Under the pieces are notes generated by a model. The model saw only the letters and a program-made list of their open reading frames with translations, searched no databases and was not told the DNA's origin. A stretch of DNA of 64,000 nt from NCBI RefSeq assembly GCF_001645125.1, contig NZ_LXKA01000187.1, forward strand, positions 62,001-126,000. The letters are read 5' to 3'. This document shows, in pieces, positions 46,000-54,721 of this stretch. This DNA comes from Paraburkholderia ginsengiterrae. Its GTDB lineage: Bacteria; Pseudomonadota; Gammaproteobacteria; Burkholderiales; Burkholderiaceae. A program made the position numbers and the translations under genes. Position 1 is the first letter of the stretch. Every line of letters begins with the position of its first letter.

Positions 46000-46917
46000 T
46001 CAGGCAACAGTCTGCGCGTGGGTTGCCGCCTCGCGCGAACTTTTCGCGTCCTCTCCCTTCAGCAGCGTTTCTTTCAGCGCATTGAGCGCGGACGAAAAAT
46101 GCCCGCGTCGCCAGACGAGCAGCGTGTCGATCACGCCGATATCGGGTAGCGCATGCACCGTGATATTGCTGGCATCGGCTTGCAACTCAAGCACGGACCG
46201 CGGCGCCACCGCCACACCCGCTCCAGCGGCTACGCATGCCACGATCGCGTGATAGGAGCCGAGCTCCAGCACCCGGGCCGGCCTCACGCCGTGCTCCAGA
46301 TACCATTTCTCGATATAAGCCCGGTACGCGCAGCCGCGCTCGAACGCAACCAGGGTCGAGAGCGCGATATCGCTCACTTCGTGGATCGGCCGATGCCCGC
46401 GCGGCGTCAGCATCACCAGTTCTTCCCTGAACACCGGCACTGACTCGAACAAATCGCCTAACGCTGCCGGATCCAGCGGCGTCGCTACCAGAGCGGCATC
46501 CACTTCGAATTCGCGCACCCGCTCGATGAGCTTGCCGGTCGTGCCGGTTTCGAGTTCCAGCGCGACCGCCGGCCACTGCTGGTGATAGTGCGCGAGCAGG
46601 CCGGGAAGACGCGTTGCCGCGACACTTTCCATCGTGCCCAGCCGCAGGCGCCCACTCGGCCGATCCTCGCGCACCGCGTGACGCGCCTCGTCAGCGAGGG
46701 CAAGCAAACGCTCCGCGTAGGGCAGCAGTGTCTCGCCGGCCGGTGTCAGCACGAGACGGCGGCCGTCGCGGATAAACAGCTCGGTGCCCAGTTGCTCCTC
46801 AAGTTGCTTGATACGCGTGGTGACGTTCGATTGCACGCGATTGAGCTTGGCAGCCGCACGCGTGACGCCGTTTTCCCGGACGACGGCGCGAAAAATGGTC
46901 AAGGCGGCCAGATCCAT
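46000..46917 (-). CDS. LysR family transcriptional regulator
   Basis: 305 residues from ATG 46917 (aggag six bases upstream; ATG 46920 is adjacent). The N-terminal winged helix-turn-helix is typical (LAALTIFRAVVRENGVTRAA, LNRVQSNVTTRIKQLEEQLG), with a C-terminal periplasmic-binding-like effector domain from ~residue 90. It is divergent from an MFS gene across 134 bases, so it probably controls it. Confidence 0.93.
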   Translation of the reverse strand: MDLAALTIFRAVVRENGVTRAAAKLNRVQSNVTTRIKQLEEQLGTELFIRDGRRLVLTPAGETLLPYAERLLALADEARHAVREDRPSGRLRLGTMESVAATRLPGLLAHYHQQWPAVALELETGTTGKLIERVREFEVDAALVATPLDPAALGDLFESVPVFREELVMLTPRGHRPIHEVSDIALSTLVAFERGCAYRAYIEKWYLEHGVRPARVLELGSYHAIVACVAAGAGVAVAPRSVLELQADASNITVHALPDIGVIDTLLVWRRGHFSSALNALKETLLKGEDAKSSREAATHAQTVA

Positions 46918-47051
46918 CATTCTCTCCTGGCGATTAACGATATCTAAATTATTCATTTTTCGTGATGAAAAGGTCAAGCTAATATGGATTGAAGTCACCG
47001 GCTTTCGCGACCCGCCGGCCACCATCGTCAGTCATCTACCGCCGCCCGCTC

Positions 47052-48434
47052 ATGACGAATCTCGCCTCCACCACCACGCCCGGCGCCTTTGCCGAACGTC
47101 ACGCCGCCCGGCGCGCGGCGCTTGCCTGCATGATCACGCTGGCGGTCGCGCTCGGTATCGGGCGTTTTGCTTTCACGCCGCTTCTGCCGCTCATGCTTCA
47201 CGGCGGCGCGCTCGGGCAGCCGCAAATCGACATCCAGCACGGCGGCTGGCTCGCGTCGTTCAACTACGCGGGGTACTTCGTCGGCGCGGTCACGTGCGCG
47301 GCGCTGCGGGTCGGTCCGGCGCGCATGGTGCGCCTCGGCCTTGTTACGACGGTGTTGCTGACGCTGGCGATGGGCGTCACGAGCCAGTTCTGGGTGTGGG
47401 CGCTGGTGCGCTTCATCGCCGGCGCGATCAGTGCGTGGACTTTCGTGTTTGCGTCCCAGTGGGGTTTGCGGCGGCTTGCCGAACTCGGCGCGCACGGCTG
47501 GAGCGGGGTGATTTACACGGGGCCCGGTGTCGGTATTGTGGGAACCGGCTTGCTGGTTAGCGTGGCGGGTGGATATGGCGGGGCTACGTTGGGGTGGCTG
47601 GGTTTCGGGCTGATTGCCGCGGTGCTGTCGATCGTGGTGTGGCCAGTGTTTGGCGCGCCGTTCGGCGCGCGCGCGGTCAATGTCGATCGGGCCAGTGTTC
47701 GTCCCACGAGCCAACGCCCGCCCGCCGATCGATCCACCGGCAGTGAACGCGCGGCGAGCGAACGTGGTGCGGCAGGCCAATTCGACACAGCCAATAACAC
47801 CGCCGCCCATTCCGCCCCTGCCCAACGCCCGGCAGCAACCCGGCCGGCCTCCCACCGCGCCGACGCCTTCTGGCTTGTCGTGCTCTACGGCATTCCCGGT
47901 TTCGGCTACATCATCACGGCGACCTTCCTGCCGGTGATCGCGCGCCACGCGCTGCCGGGCTCGTCGTGGCCGGACCTTTTCTGGCCGATGTTCGGCGCGG
48001 CGCTGATCGTGGGCGCGTTGCTGGCGGCGCGTCTGCCGGGGCACTGGGACAATCGCGAGCTGCTTGCCGCCTGCTATGTGCTGCAGGCCTGCGGGATCGC
48101 GCTCGGTATCGTCTGGCCGACGGCGGGCGGCTTCTCGCTCGGCAGCATCCTGATCGGCCTGCCGTTCACCGCGATCACCCTGTTCGCAATGCGCGAAGCA
48201 CGGCGTCTGCATGGCGACGACGCCGCCGGACTGATGGGGTACTCGACGGCGGCCTACGGCGTCGGTCAGATCGTTGGTCCGCTGGTTGCTGCGCCGATCG
48301 CCGCGCAAACGGGGTCGTTCTCGCCGGCGTTGTGGCTGGCGGCGGGCGCATTACTGCTGGGCGCCGCCGCGCTGACCGCGGTTGCGCGCCGGCCGCGCGG
48401 GCGCGGCCGCATGCCTGATTGCGGCTGCGATTGA
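47052..48434 (+). CDS. YbfB/YjiJ-type MFS transporter
   Basis: 460 residues with ~12 membrane helices. The opening ACMITLAVALGIGRFAFTPLLPLM is the signature of the YbfB/YjiJ branch of the major facilitator superfamily. A long hydrophilic loop (residues ~220-285, Arg/Ala/Pro/Ser-rich) separates the two six-helix halves. Substrate unknown; probably controlled by the divergent LysR protein. ATG 47052 is chosen over the longer frame from 46989. Confidence 0.88.
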   Translation: MTNLASTTTPGAFAERHAARRAALACMITLAVALGIGRFAFTPLLPLMLHGGALGQPQIDIQHGGWLASFNYAGYFVGAVTCAALRVGPARMVRLGLVTTVLLTLAMGVTSQFWVWALVRFIAGAISAWTFVFASQWGLRRLAELGAHGWSGVIYTGPGVGIVGTGLLVSVAGGYGGATLGWLGFGLIAAVLSIVVWPVFGAPFGARAVNVDRASVRPTSQRPPADRSTGSERAASERGAAGQFDTANNTAAHSAPAQRPAATRPASHRADAFWLVVLYGIPGFGYIITATFLPVIARHALPGSSWPDLFWPMFGAALIVGALLAARLPGHWDNRELLAACYVLQACGIALGIVWPTAGGFSLGSILIGLPFTAITLFAMREARRLHGDDAAGLMGYSTAAYGVGQIVGPLVAAPIAAQTGSFSPALWLAAGALLLGAAALTAVARRPRGRGRMPDCGCD

Positions 48435-48556
48435 GCGGGTGCTGTCGCCGGCGTATCCGGCGACATGAGAGCCGGGAAACAAATATCCGGATGGCGCACT
48501 AAAATGACCGCTTTCCCGTCATCCCAGCGCGCCTGTCACGAGGCGCGCCGCCCGCC

Positions 48557-49588
48557 ATGCAACATTTCGCGTCCGACAACTATGCCGGCATCTGTCCCGA
48601 AGCGCTCGAGGCATTGATCGCCGCCAACCAGAGCGGCCACGAACCGGCCTACGGCGACGATTCCTGGACCAACCAGGTGTGCGACCGTCTGCGCGAACTG
48701 TTTCAGACCGACTGCGAAGTGTTCTTTGTGTTCAACGGCACGGCCGCCAATTCACTGGCGCTGGCGTCGCTGTGCCAGTCGTATCACTCGGTGATCTGCC
48801 ATGAACTCGCACACATCGAGACCGACGAATGCGGCGGCCCGGAGTTTTTCTCAGGCGGCTCCAAGCTGCTGACCGCGCCGGGCGTCAGCGGCAAACTCAC
48901 GCCGGATGCGATCGAAGCGGTCGTCACCCGCCGCGCCGACATCCATTACCCCAAGCCCAAAGTCGTCACGCTGACGCAATCGACGGAAGTCGGCACCGTC
49001 TACAGCGTCGAGGAAGTGCGGGCGATCGCGGCGATCGCCAAACGGCGCCATCTGAAAGTGCATATGGACGGCGCGCGTTTCGCCAACGCCGTCGCCGCGC
49101 TGGACGTGCACCCATCGGAGATCACGTGGCGCGCGGGTGTCGACGTGCTGTGTTTCGGCGGCACCAAGAACGGCTTGCCGGTTGGCGAAGCGGTCGTGTT
49201 CTTCGACCGCGCGCTCGCCGACGATTTTGCCTACCGCCTGAAGCAGGCCGGCCAGTTGGCTTCGAAGATGCGGTTCATCTCCGCGCCGTGGCTAGGCCTG
49301 CTCGACAACGACGTGTGGCTGCGCAACGCGCGTCATGCGAATGCCATGGCGGACCTGCTGCAAACGCGGTTGCAGGAAATCCCGGGCGTGAGCATCATGT
49401 TCCCCCGGGAATCGAATGCGGTCTTCGCGCAATTGCCCGCGCAAGCCGCCAAGGCCATGCGCGCGCGCGGCTGGAAATTCTACGAGTTCATCGGCGCGGG
49501 CGGCTGCCGGCTGATGTGCGCATGGGATACGCAGCCGGAGACGGTCGAGCGCTTCGCCGCGGAAGTGCGTGAACTTTGCGCGGCGTGA
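48557..49588 (+). CDS. ltaE: Low-specificity L-threonine aldolase
   Basis: PLP enzyme splitting threonine/allo-threonine into glycine and acetaldehyde. 343 residues: FASDNYAGICPEALEAL, HELAHIETDECGG, KVHMDGARFANAVAAL (PLP ring Asp), and the Schiff-base Lys in CFGGTKNGLPVGEAVV. First gene of a close run leading to livHMGF; the Nudix gene starts 52 bases later. Confidence 0.93.
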   Translation: MQHFASDNYAGICPEALEALIAANQSGHEPAYGDDSWTNQVCDRLRELFQTDCEVFFVFNGTAANSLALASLCQSYHSVICHELAHIETDECGGPEFFSGGSKLLTAPGVSGKLTPDAIEAVVTRRADIHYPKPKVVTLTQSTEVGTVYSVEEVRAIAAIAKRRHLKVHMDGARFANAVAALDVHPSEITWRAGVDVLCFGGTKNGLPVGEAVVFFDRALADDFAYRLKQAGQLASKMRFISAPWLGLLDNDVWLRNARHANAMADLLQTRLQEIPGVSIMFPRESNAVFAQLPAQAAKAMRARGWKFYEFIGAGGCRLMCAWDTQPETVERFAAEVRELCAA

Positions 49589-49640
49589 GTTCGTGTTGAG
49601 CCTTCCATCACACACAAGATAAAAGAGACGTCGCCTTGCC

Positions 49641-50171
49641 ATGAGTGAATACCGATTTTGTCCGCGCTGCTCCACGCCTCTGGTCGAGCGCGCCGACGCT
49701 GAACATGAAGGCGGCCGCGTCCGCCAGAGCTGTCCCGATACCGAGTGCGGCTACGTGCACTGGAACAATCCGCTGCCGGTGGTGGCGGCCATCGTCGAGT
49801 ACGAAGGCAAGATTCTGCTGGCGCGCAACGCCGCCTGGCCGGAGGGCATGTTCGCGCTGATCACCGGCTTCCTCGAAAACGGCGAGACGCCGGAAGAGGG
49901 CATTGCCCGCGAAGTGCGCGAAGAAACCTCGCTTCACACGGAGACGGTCGAGTTGATCGGCGTGTACGAATTCATCCGCAAGAACGAGCTGATCATCGCG
50001 TATCACGTGAAGGCGTACGGCACGGTGGCGCTCTCGCCGGAGCTGCTCGAATACCGGCTGATCGAGCCGGCCAAGCTGCGCCCGTGGCGCGCGGGCACCG
50101 GTCAGGCGCTCGGCGAGTGGATGCGGCGGCGCGGTCTGCCGTTCGAATTCGTCGAGAAGCCTGGACAATGA
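49641..50171 (+). CDS. Zinc-ribbon Nudix hydrolase (NudC-like)
   Basis: 176 residues. An N-terminal Cys4 zinc ribbon (FCPRCSTPL ... QSCPDTECGYVHW) is followed by a Nudix domain: GFLENGETPEEGIAREVREE then TSL, where the usual final Gly of the box is Ser. NudC enzymes remove NAD caps from RNA or hydrolyse NADH, but the NADH-specific C-terminal SQPWPFPxS motif is not present, so the substrate is open. Its stop overlaps a possible start of the thioesterase gene. Confidence 0.88.
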   Translation: MSEYRFCPRCSTPLVERADAEHEGGRVRQSCPDTECGYVHWNNPLPVVAAIVEYEGKILLARNAAWPEGMFALITGFLENGETPEEGIAREVREETSLHTETVELIGVYEFIRKNELIIAYHVKAYGTVALSPELLEYRLIEPAKLRPWRAGTGQALGEWMRRRGLPFEFVEKPGQ

Positions 50172-50194
50172 GCAGGGCAGTGAACGGAGCGACG

Positions 50195-50653
50195 ATGAAC
50201 AAACCCGCCCTCGCCGCGCGCGCCGCCTATCCGCATTTCCTGCCGATCACCACGCGCTGGATGGACAACGACGTCTACGGCCATGTGAACAACGTCGTCT
50301 ATTACAGCTACTTCGACACCGTGGTGAACGAGTATCTGATTCGCGCCGGTGTGCTCGATTTCGAGCAGGGCGCCACGATCGGTCTCGTGGTCGAGACGCA
50401 TTGCAACTACTTCGCGCCGCTGGTGTTCCCGGAGCGGGTCGAAGCGGGGCTGCGGGTGGAGCGGCTCGGCACATCGAGCGTGCGCTACGAAGTGGGGCTC
50501 TTCAAGGAAGGCGACGATCTGGCCGCCGCCCAGGGACACTTCGTGCATGTGTATGTGGATCGCGTCACGCGGCGTCCGGTGACCCTGCCCGCCGCATTGC
50601 GTGCGGCGCTCGAACCGTTGAGTGCCGCCGGTCCGGCGGCCCAGGTGGAATAG
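50195..50653 (+). CDS. Hotdog-fold acyl-CoA thioesterase
   Basis: 152 residues of the 4-hydroxybenzoyl-CoA thioesterase/YbgC class. The active-site segment TTRWMDNDVYGHVNNVVYYS has the Asp and the helix-start HVNN typical of this class. ATG 50195 has ggag five bases upstream; ATG 50168, overlapping the Nudix stop, is in frame and would give coupled translation. livH begins four bases after its stop. Confidence 0.9.
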   Translation: MNKPALAARAAYPHFLPITTRWMDNDVYGHVNNVVYYSYFDTVVNEYLIRAGVLDFEQGATIGLVVETHCNYFAPLVFPERVEAGLRVERLGTSSVRYEVGLFKEGDDLAAAQGHFVHVYVDRVTRRPVTLPAALRAALEPLSAAGPAAQVE

Positions 50654-50657
50654 CCGC

Positions 50658-51596
50658 GTGCAGTCATTCGTCATCAATTTGCTGAACGGCGTCAGTTATG
50701 GCCTGCTGCTGTTCATGCTGTCGGCGGGCCTGACGCTGATTTTCAGCATGCTCGGCGTGCTGAATTTCGCGCACGCGAGCTTCTATATGCTTGGCGCGTA
50801 CGTCGGGTTTTCGGTGGCGGCGCACGCGGGGTTCTGGAGCGCGCTGGTGATCGCACCGTTGATCGTCGGTCTGATCGGCGCAGCGCTGGAGCGTTGGCTG
50901 TTGCGCCGTGTCCGCGTGCACGGCCATCTCGCCGAGTTGCTGGTGACCTTCGGCGCGGCGTATCTGCTCGCCGAACTCGTCAAGCTCGGCTGGGGTTTGA
51001 GCCCGCTGTCCGCGACCGTGCCGGCTGTGCTCGACGGGCCGCTCTTCACCCTCTACGGCGCGGCGTTCGCGCGCTACCGGGCCTTCATGATGGTGGTGTC
51101 GCTCGCCATGCTGGCCGTCCTCTACGCGGTGTTGCGCGTGTCGAAAGCGGGGCTGATCGTGCGCGCCGCGCTCACGCACGCAAGCGCGGTTGAAGCACTC
51201 GGCCACAACGTGCCGCGCGTGTTCACCGGCGTGTTCGCGGCTGGCACGGCGCTCGCCGCGCTGGCCGGCGTGATCGGCGCGCCGCTCTTCGTGATCGAGC
51301 CGGCCATGGCGGAGTCGCTCGGCTCGATTGTGTTCGTGGTGGTGGTGATTGGAGGATTGGGCTCGTTGAGCGGGGCGTTGGCGGCGTCGCTGCTGGTCGG
51401 CTGCGTGCAGACGCTGGCGGTGGCGAGCGACGTCTCGCTGGGCGACGTGCTGTCGCTCGCCGGGGCATCGGTGCCGCCCGCTTGGGACGCGCTGACGCTC
51501 GCGCAACTCGCTCCGCTGATTCCCTATTTGCTGCTGGTCGGGATGCTGGCGCTGCGCCCGCGCGGCCTGTTCGGACGGCGCGACGATCATGCGTGA
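50658..51596 (+). CDS. livH: Branched-chain amino-acid-type ABC permease LivH
   Basis: 312 residues, GTG start four bases after the thioesterase gene. About eight membrane helices; NGVSYGLLLFMLSAGLTLIF and SMLGVLNFAHASFYMLGAY are the LivH hallmark. The substrate class may be hydrophobic amino acids or aromatic acids. It overlaps livM by 8 bases. Confidence 0.9.
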   Translation: MQSFVINLLNGVSYGLLLFMLSAGLTLIFSMLGVLNFAHASFYMLGAYVGFSVAAHAGFWSALVIAPLIVGLIGAALERWLLRRVRVHGHLAELLVTFGAAYLLAELVKLGWGLSPLSATVPAVLDGPLFTLYGAAFARYRAFMMVVSLAMLAVLYAVLRVSKAGLIVRAALTHASAVEALGHNVPRVFTGVFAAGTALAALAGVIGAPLFVIEPAMAESLGSIVFVVVVIGGLGSLSGALAASLLVGCVQTLAVASDVSLGDVLSLAGASVPPAWDALTLAQLAPLIPYLLLVGMLALRPRGLFGRRDDHA

Positions 51597-52872
51597 GCTG
51601 CGTGAATCATCGGCGCAGTCGGCGTCGTCCGTAACGCGCGCAAACTGGCGCGTGCTCGCGCCGTGGCTCGCGCTCATTCTGTTTCTCGCCGTGCCGCCCT
51701 TTATCTGGCCGCAAAGCTGGCTGCTCGCCTATCTCGCACAAACCGCAGCGATGATCGTGTTCGCGCTGTCCTACAACCTGCTGCTCGGTGAAACGGGTTT
51801 GCTGTCGTTCGGTCATGCCGCTTATTCCGGGCTCGGCGCGTTGATCGCCGCGCACGTGTTCAACGGACTCGGCGTGTCGCTCGTGCTACTGCCGCTGATC
51901 GGCGGAATCGGCGGCGCGCTGTGCGGCGTGCTGCTGGGTTTCATTTCGACGCGGCGCGCCGGCACCGCCTTCGCGATGATCACGCTCGGTCTCGGCGAAC
52001 TTGTGGCGGCAGCGGCGTGGACGCTGCCCGACTGGTTCGGCGGGGAGGCGGGCGTGGCGATCGACCGCGCGAGCGGAGCGCTGCTGGGAAGCTGGAGCTT
52101 CGGCCCGGCGCGCGAAGCCTACGCGCTGATCGCGCTGTGGTGCGTGCTGGCGTGTGTGGCGATGTACGCGCTGTCGCGCACGCCGTTCATGCGCCTCGCC
52201 AACGCCGTGCGCGATAACCCGGCGCGGGCGGCGGCGATCGGCTGCTATCCGCGTCGCGTCCGCTATGGCGTGGTGGTGATGTCGGCGTTCTTTGCGGGGA
52301 TCGCGGGGACGTTGGGGCTCATCAACGTCGAACTGGTCTCCACCGAAAGCGTCGGCATGATGCGCTCGGGCGCGGTGCTGATTGCCACGGTGATCGGCGG
52401 CACGGCGACGTTCTTCGGACCGGTTGCGGGCGCGGTGGTCCTGACGTTTTTCAGCGTTGCCGTGGCGAGCGTCACGCGGGCCTGGCCGTTCTATCTGGGT
52501 CTCTTCTTCATCGCGGTGGTGGCGATGTCGCCGGATGGGCTGGCGGGGTTCGTGCAGCGTCATGTGGCGCGCCTCGCCGCGCACGGCTGGCGAAGCTGCC
52601 GCGCGGTCTATCTGTGGACCACTGCCGCCGCGCTGCTGTGGACGGCGGCCGTCGTACTCGCGGTGCAATGGGCTTACGCCGCGCAATTCGGCGCGGACGA
52701 CGGCGCGTCGGTGAACGTGGTCGCGGGCGTGCCGTCGTGGATGGGCGCGTCCTCCGTCCGGCTCGGCAGCGCGCTCCTCGTGCTGATTGTGCTGGGCGGA
52801 CTTGCGGCGCGTAACGCGATGCGCGCGAATGCCAACGCAAACGCCACGCCGAACGCAGGAGACACGCGATGA
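51589..52872 (+). CDS. livM: Branched-chain amino-acid-type ABC permease LivM
   Basis: 427 residues. LivM core: FALSYNLLLGETGLLSFGHAAYSGLGA and the coupling region RDNPARAAAIGCYPRRVRYGVVVMSAF. The family is usually ~300-330 residues; here the C-terminus carries about 90 more, with two further predicted membrane segments (residues ~335-355 and ~390-410). It overlaps livG by 4 bases (ATGA). Confidence 0.88.
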   Translation: MRELRESSAQSASSVTRANWRVLAPWLALILFLAVPPFIWPQSWLLAYLAQTAAMIVFALSYNLLLGETGLLSFGHAAYSGLGALIAAHVFNGLGVSLVLLPLIGGIGGALCGVLLGFISTRRAGTAFAMITLGLGELVAAAAWTLPDWFGGEAGVAIDRASGALLGSWSFGPAREAYALIALWCVLACVAMYALSRTPFMRLANAVRDNPARAAAIGCYPRRVRYGVVVMSAFFAGIAGTLGLINVELVSTESVGMMRSGAVLIATVIGGTATFFGPVAGAVVLTFFSVAVASVTRAWPFYLGLFFIAVVAMSPDGLAGFVQRHVARLAAHGWRSCRAVYLWTTAAALLWTAAVVLAVQWAYAAQFGADDGASVNVVAGVPSWMGASSVRLGSALLVLIVLGGLAARNAMRANANANATPNAGDTR

Positions 52873-53621
52873 TCCCCGCGCTGGCGCTGTACGGCATCGA
52901 AAAACGCTTCGGCGCCACGCAGGTGCTGCGCGGTGTCGATCTCGCGATCCAACCCGGCGAGCGCCACGCGCTGATCGGTCCGAACGGCGCGGGCAAGTCG
53001 ACGCTCTTCAATCTGATCGCCGGCGGCGCGCGGCCGAACGCGGGCCGCATCCACCTGTTCGGCGCGGACATCACGCGCCTCGCGCCGGCGGCGATCACGC
53101 GACGCGGCCTCGCGCGCAGCTTCCAGAGCACCAGCATGTTTGCGCGGCTCTCCGTATACGACAATCTGCGCTGTGCGGCGATGCTGGCGGAGCGTGACCG
53201 CACGCGCTGGTGGCAGCGTTTCAGCGGCTCGCGGACGGTGGACGCGCGTGCCGCTCAAGTGCTCGATTCAGTCGGCCTGAGCGCGCGCCGCGACATTCCC
53301 GCTGGCACGCTCAGCTATGCCGAACAACGGGCGCTCGATCTCGGCATCGCGCTCGCGGGCGGCGCGCATACCTTGTTGCTCGACGAGCCGACCGCCGGCA
53401 TGAACCGCGCGGAAGCGGCGCGCGCCATCGAACTGATTCGCGAGACGACGGCGGGCCGCACGCTGCTGATGGTCGAGCACGATATGGAAGCGGTCTTCGC
53501 CATCGCGGATCACATTTCGGTGCTGGTCCAGGGACGCGTCATCGCGAGCGGCACGCCGTCGGCGATTCGCGCGAATGCGGCGGTGCGCGCGGCGTATCTC
53601 GGCGAAGGATTCGGCACATGA
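52869..53621 (+). CDS. livG: ABC transporter ATPase LivG
   Basis: 250 residues with intact nucleotide-binding motifs: Walker A GPNGAGKST, Q-loop region RSFQSTSMFARLSVYDN, signature LSYAEQRALDLGIALAG (LivG-type), Walker B TLLLDEPTAGMN, H-loop MVEHDM. It overlaps livM and livF by 4 bases each. Confidence 0.93.
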   Translation: MIPALALYGIEKRFGATQVLRGVDLAIQPGERHALIGPNGAGKSTLFNLIAGGARPNAGRIHLFGADITRLAPAAITRRGLARSFQSTSMFARLSVYDNLRCAAMLAERDRTRWWQRFSGSRTVDARAAQVLDSVGLSARRDIPAGTLSYAEQRALDLGIALAGGAHTLLLDEPTAGMNRAEAARAIELIRETTAGRTLLMVEHDMEAVFAIADHISVLVQGRVIASGTPSAIRANAAVRAAYLGEGFGT

Positions 53622-54334
53622 GCGCCTTGCTCGAGATTCGCGGGCTGAACGCGTGGTACGGCGCGAGCCAGGTGCTGCACGGCGTCGCGCTGCGCATCGA
53701 GGCCGGTGAAGTGCTGGCGCTGGTGGGCCGCAACGGCTCGGGCCGCTCGACGCTCGCGCGCGCCATCATGGGGCTCGTGCGCAGTGAAGGCGAGTTGCAT
53801 TTTGCCGGCCGCGCGCTCGCCGGCTTGCGCACCTTCGAAATCGCCCGTCTCGGGCTCGGCTACGTGCCCGAGCATCGCGACGTGTTTCCGGCGCTGAGCG
53901 TCCATGAGAATCTGCTGCTCGGGCTTGCGCCGCAGGCTCGCGGGCGCCGCGCGCCGCGCTTCACGCTCGACGACGCCTACACGCTTTTCCCCGTGCTGCG
54001 CGAACGCAAGCGCACGCGCGCTGGCGCGCTGTCGGGCGGCGAGCAGCAGATGCTGACGCTCGCCAGGGCGCTGCTCGGCGATCCCGATCTGCTGATCATC
54101 GACGAACCCGGCGAGGGCCTTGCACGTCTCGTGATGGAGCAGGTCGCCGGGTGTCTGCGGACATTGCGCGATCGGGGCGTGGCAATGCTGCTGATCGAAC
54201 AGCGCCTCGTGATCGCGCAGGATATCGCGAGCCGCGTTGCCGTGATGGGGCACGGCGAGATCGTGTTCGATGGTGCGCTCGACTCGTTTCTACAGCGTAC
54301 CGACGTGATGCAGGAATGGCTCGGCGTAGGCTGA
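53618..54334 (+). CDS. livF: ABC transporter ATPase LivF with Arg in Walker A
   Basis: 238 residues. The overall LivF pattern is clear (LLEIRGLNAWYGASQVLHGV, LSGGEQQMLTLARAL, LLIIDEPGEGLA, LLIEQR). The P-loop reads GRNGSGRST: Arg43 replaces the Lys that binds ATP phosphates (CGC at 53744-53746). After Walker B the usual GLAP is GLAR. The rest of the domain is conserved, so this is not simple decay. The site may depend on LivG for ATP hydrolysis. No livK follows. Confidence 0.9.
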   Translation: MSALLEIRGLNAWYGASQVLHGVALRIEAGEVLALVGRNGSGRSTLARAIMGLVRSEGELHFAGRALAGLRTFEIARLGLGYVPEHRDVFPALSVHENLLLGLAPQARGRRAPRFTLDDAYTLFPVLRERKRTRAGALSGGEQQMLTLARALLGDPDLLIIDEPGEGLARLVMEQVAGCLRTLRDRGVAMLLIEQRLVIAQDIASRVAVMGHGEIVFDGALDSFLQRTDVMQEWLGVG

Positions 54335-54721
54335 GCGTCCGGCGTGTTGCGGTTTTTATTGCAGCGCCACACGCCGGTTGACGACTGGTTTGCTCTCCTG
54401 CCGAACGATTCGCGCCTTGGGTGACGCTTGGGTGCGGTGTGCCGCGCGCGGATCGCTCCCATCCTGCCGTTTGAATTTCATTTGCCGATGCGCCGCGCAC
54501 GCCCAACCCATACGGCTTTCCACTGACCCGCGACAGCGATTCAAACGCTTGATCGTTTGGTGAGCGCCCTCCATAAAACTTGTCGGCAGCGCGCCGACAA
54601 ATCAACACAATCTGGTCAAAGGCGCGCAACGCAGGCCGGCCGTTTAAAGCCTGTGTAGACGCGGCGAACGATGCCGTGCCCGGCGCGCGAAAGACGCGCT
54701 GCGGCCTCAGGAGGAGACATC
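54335..54721. other. Intergenic region after livF
   Basis: No supported gene. An inverted repeat ccggcgtgt (54339-54347) / acacgccgg (54369-54377) just after livF has ttttta in its loop and may act as a terminator. A good ribosome site (aggaggag) at the right end belongs to the next gene. Confidence 0.45.
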
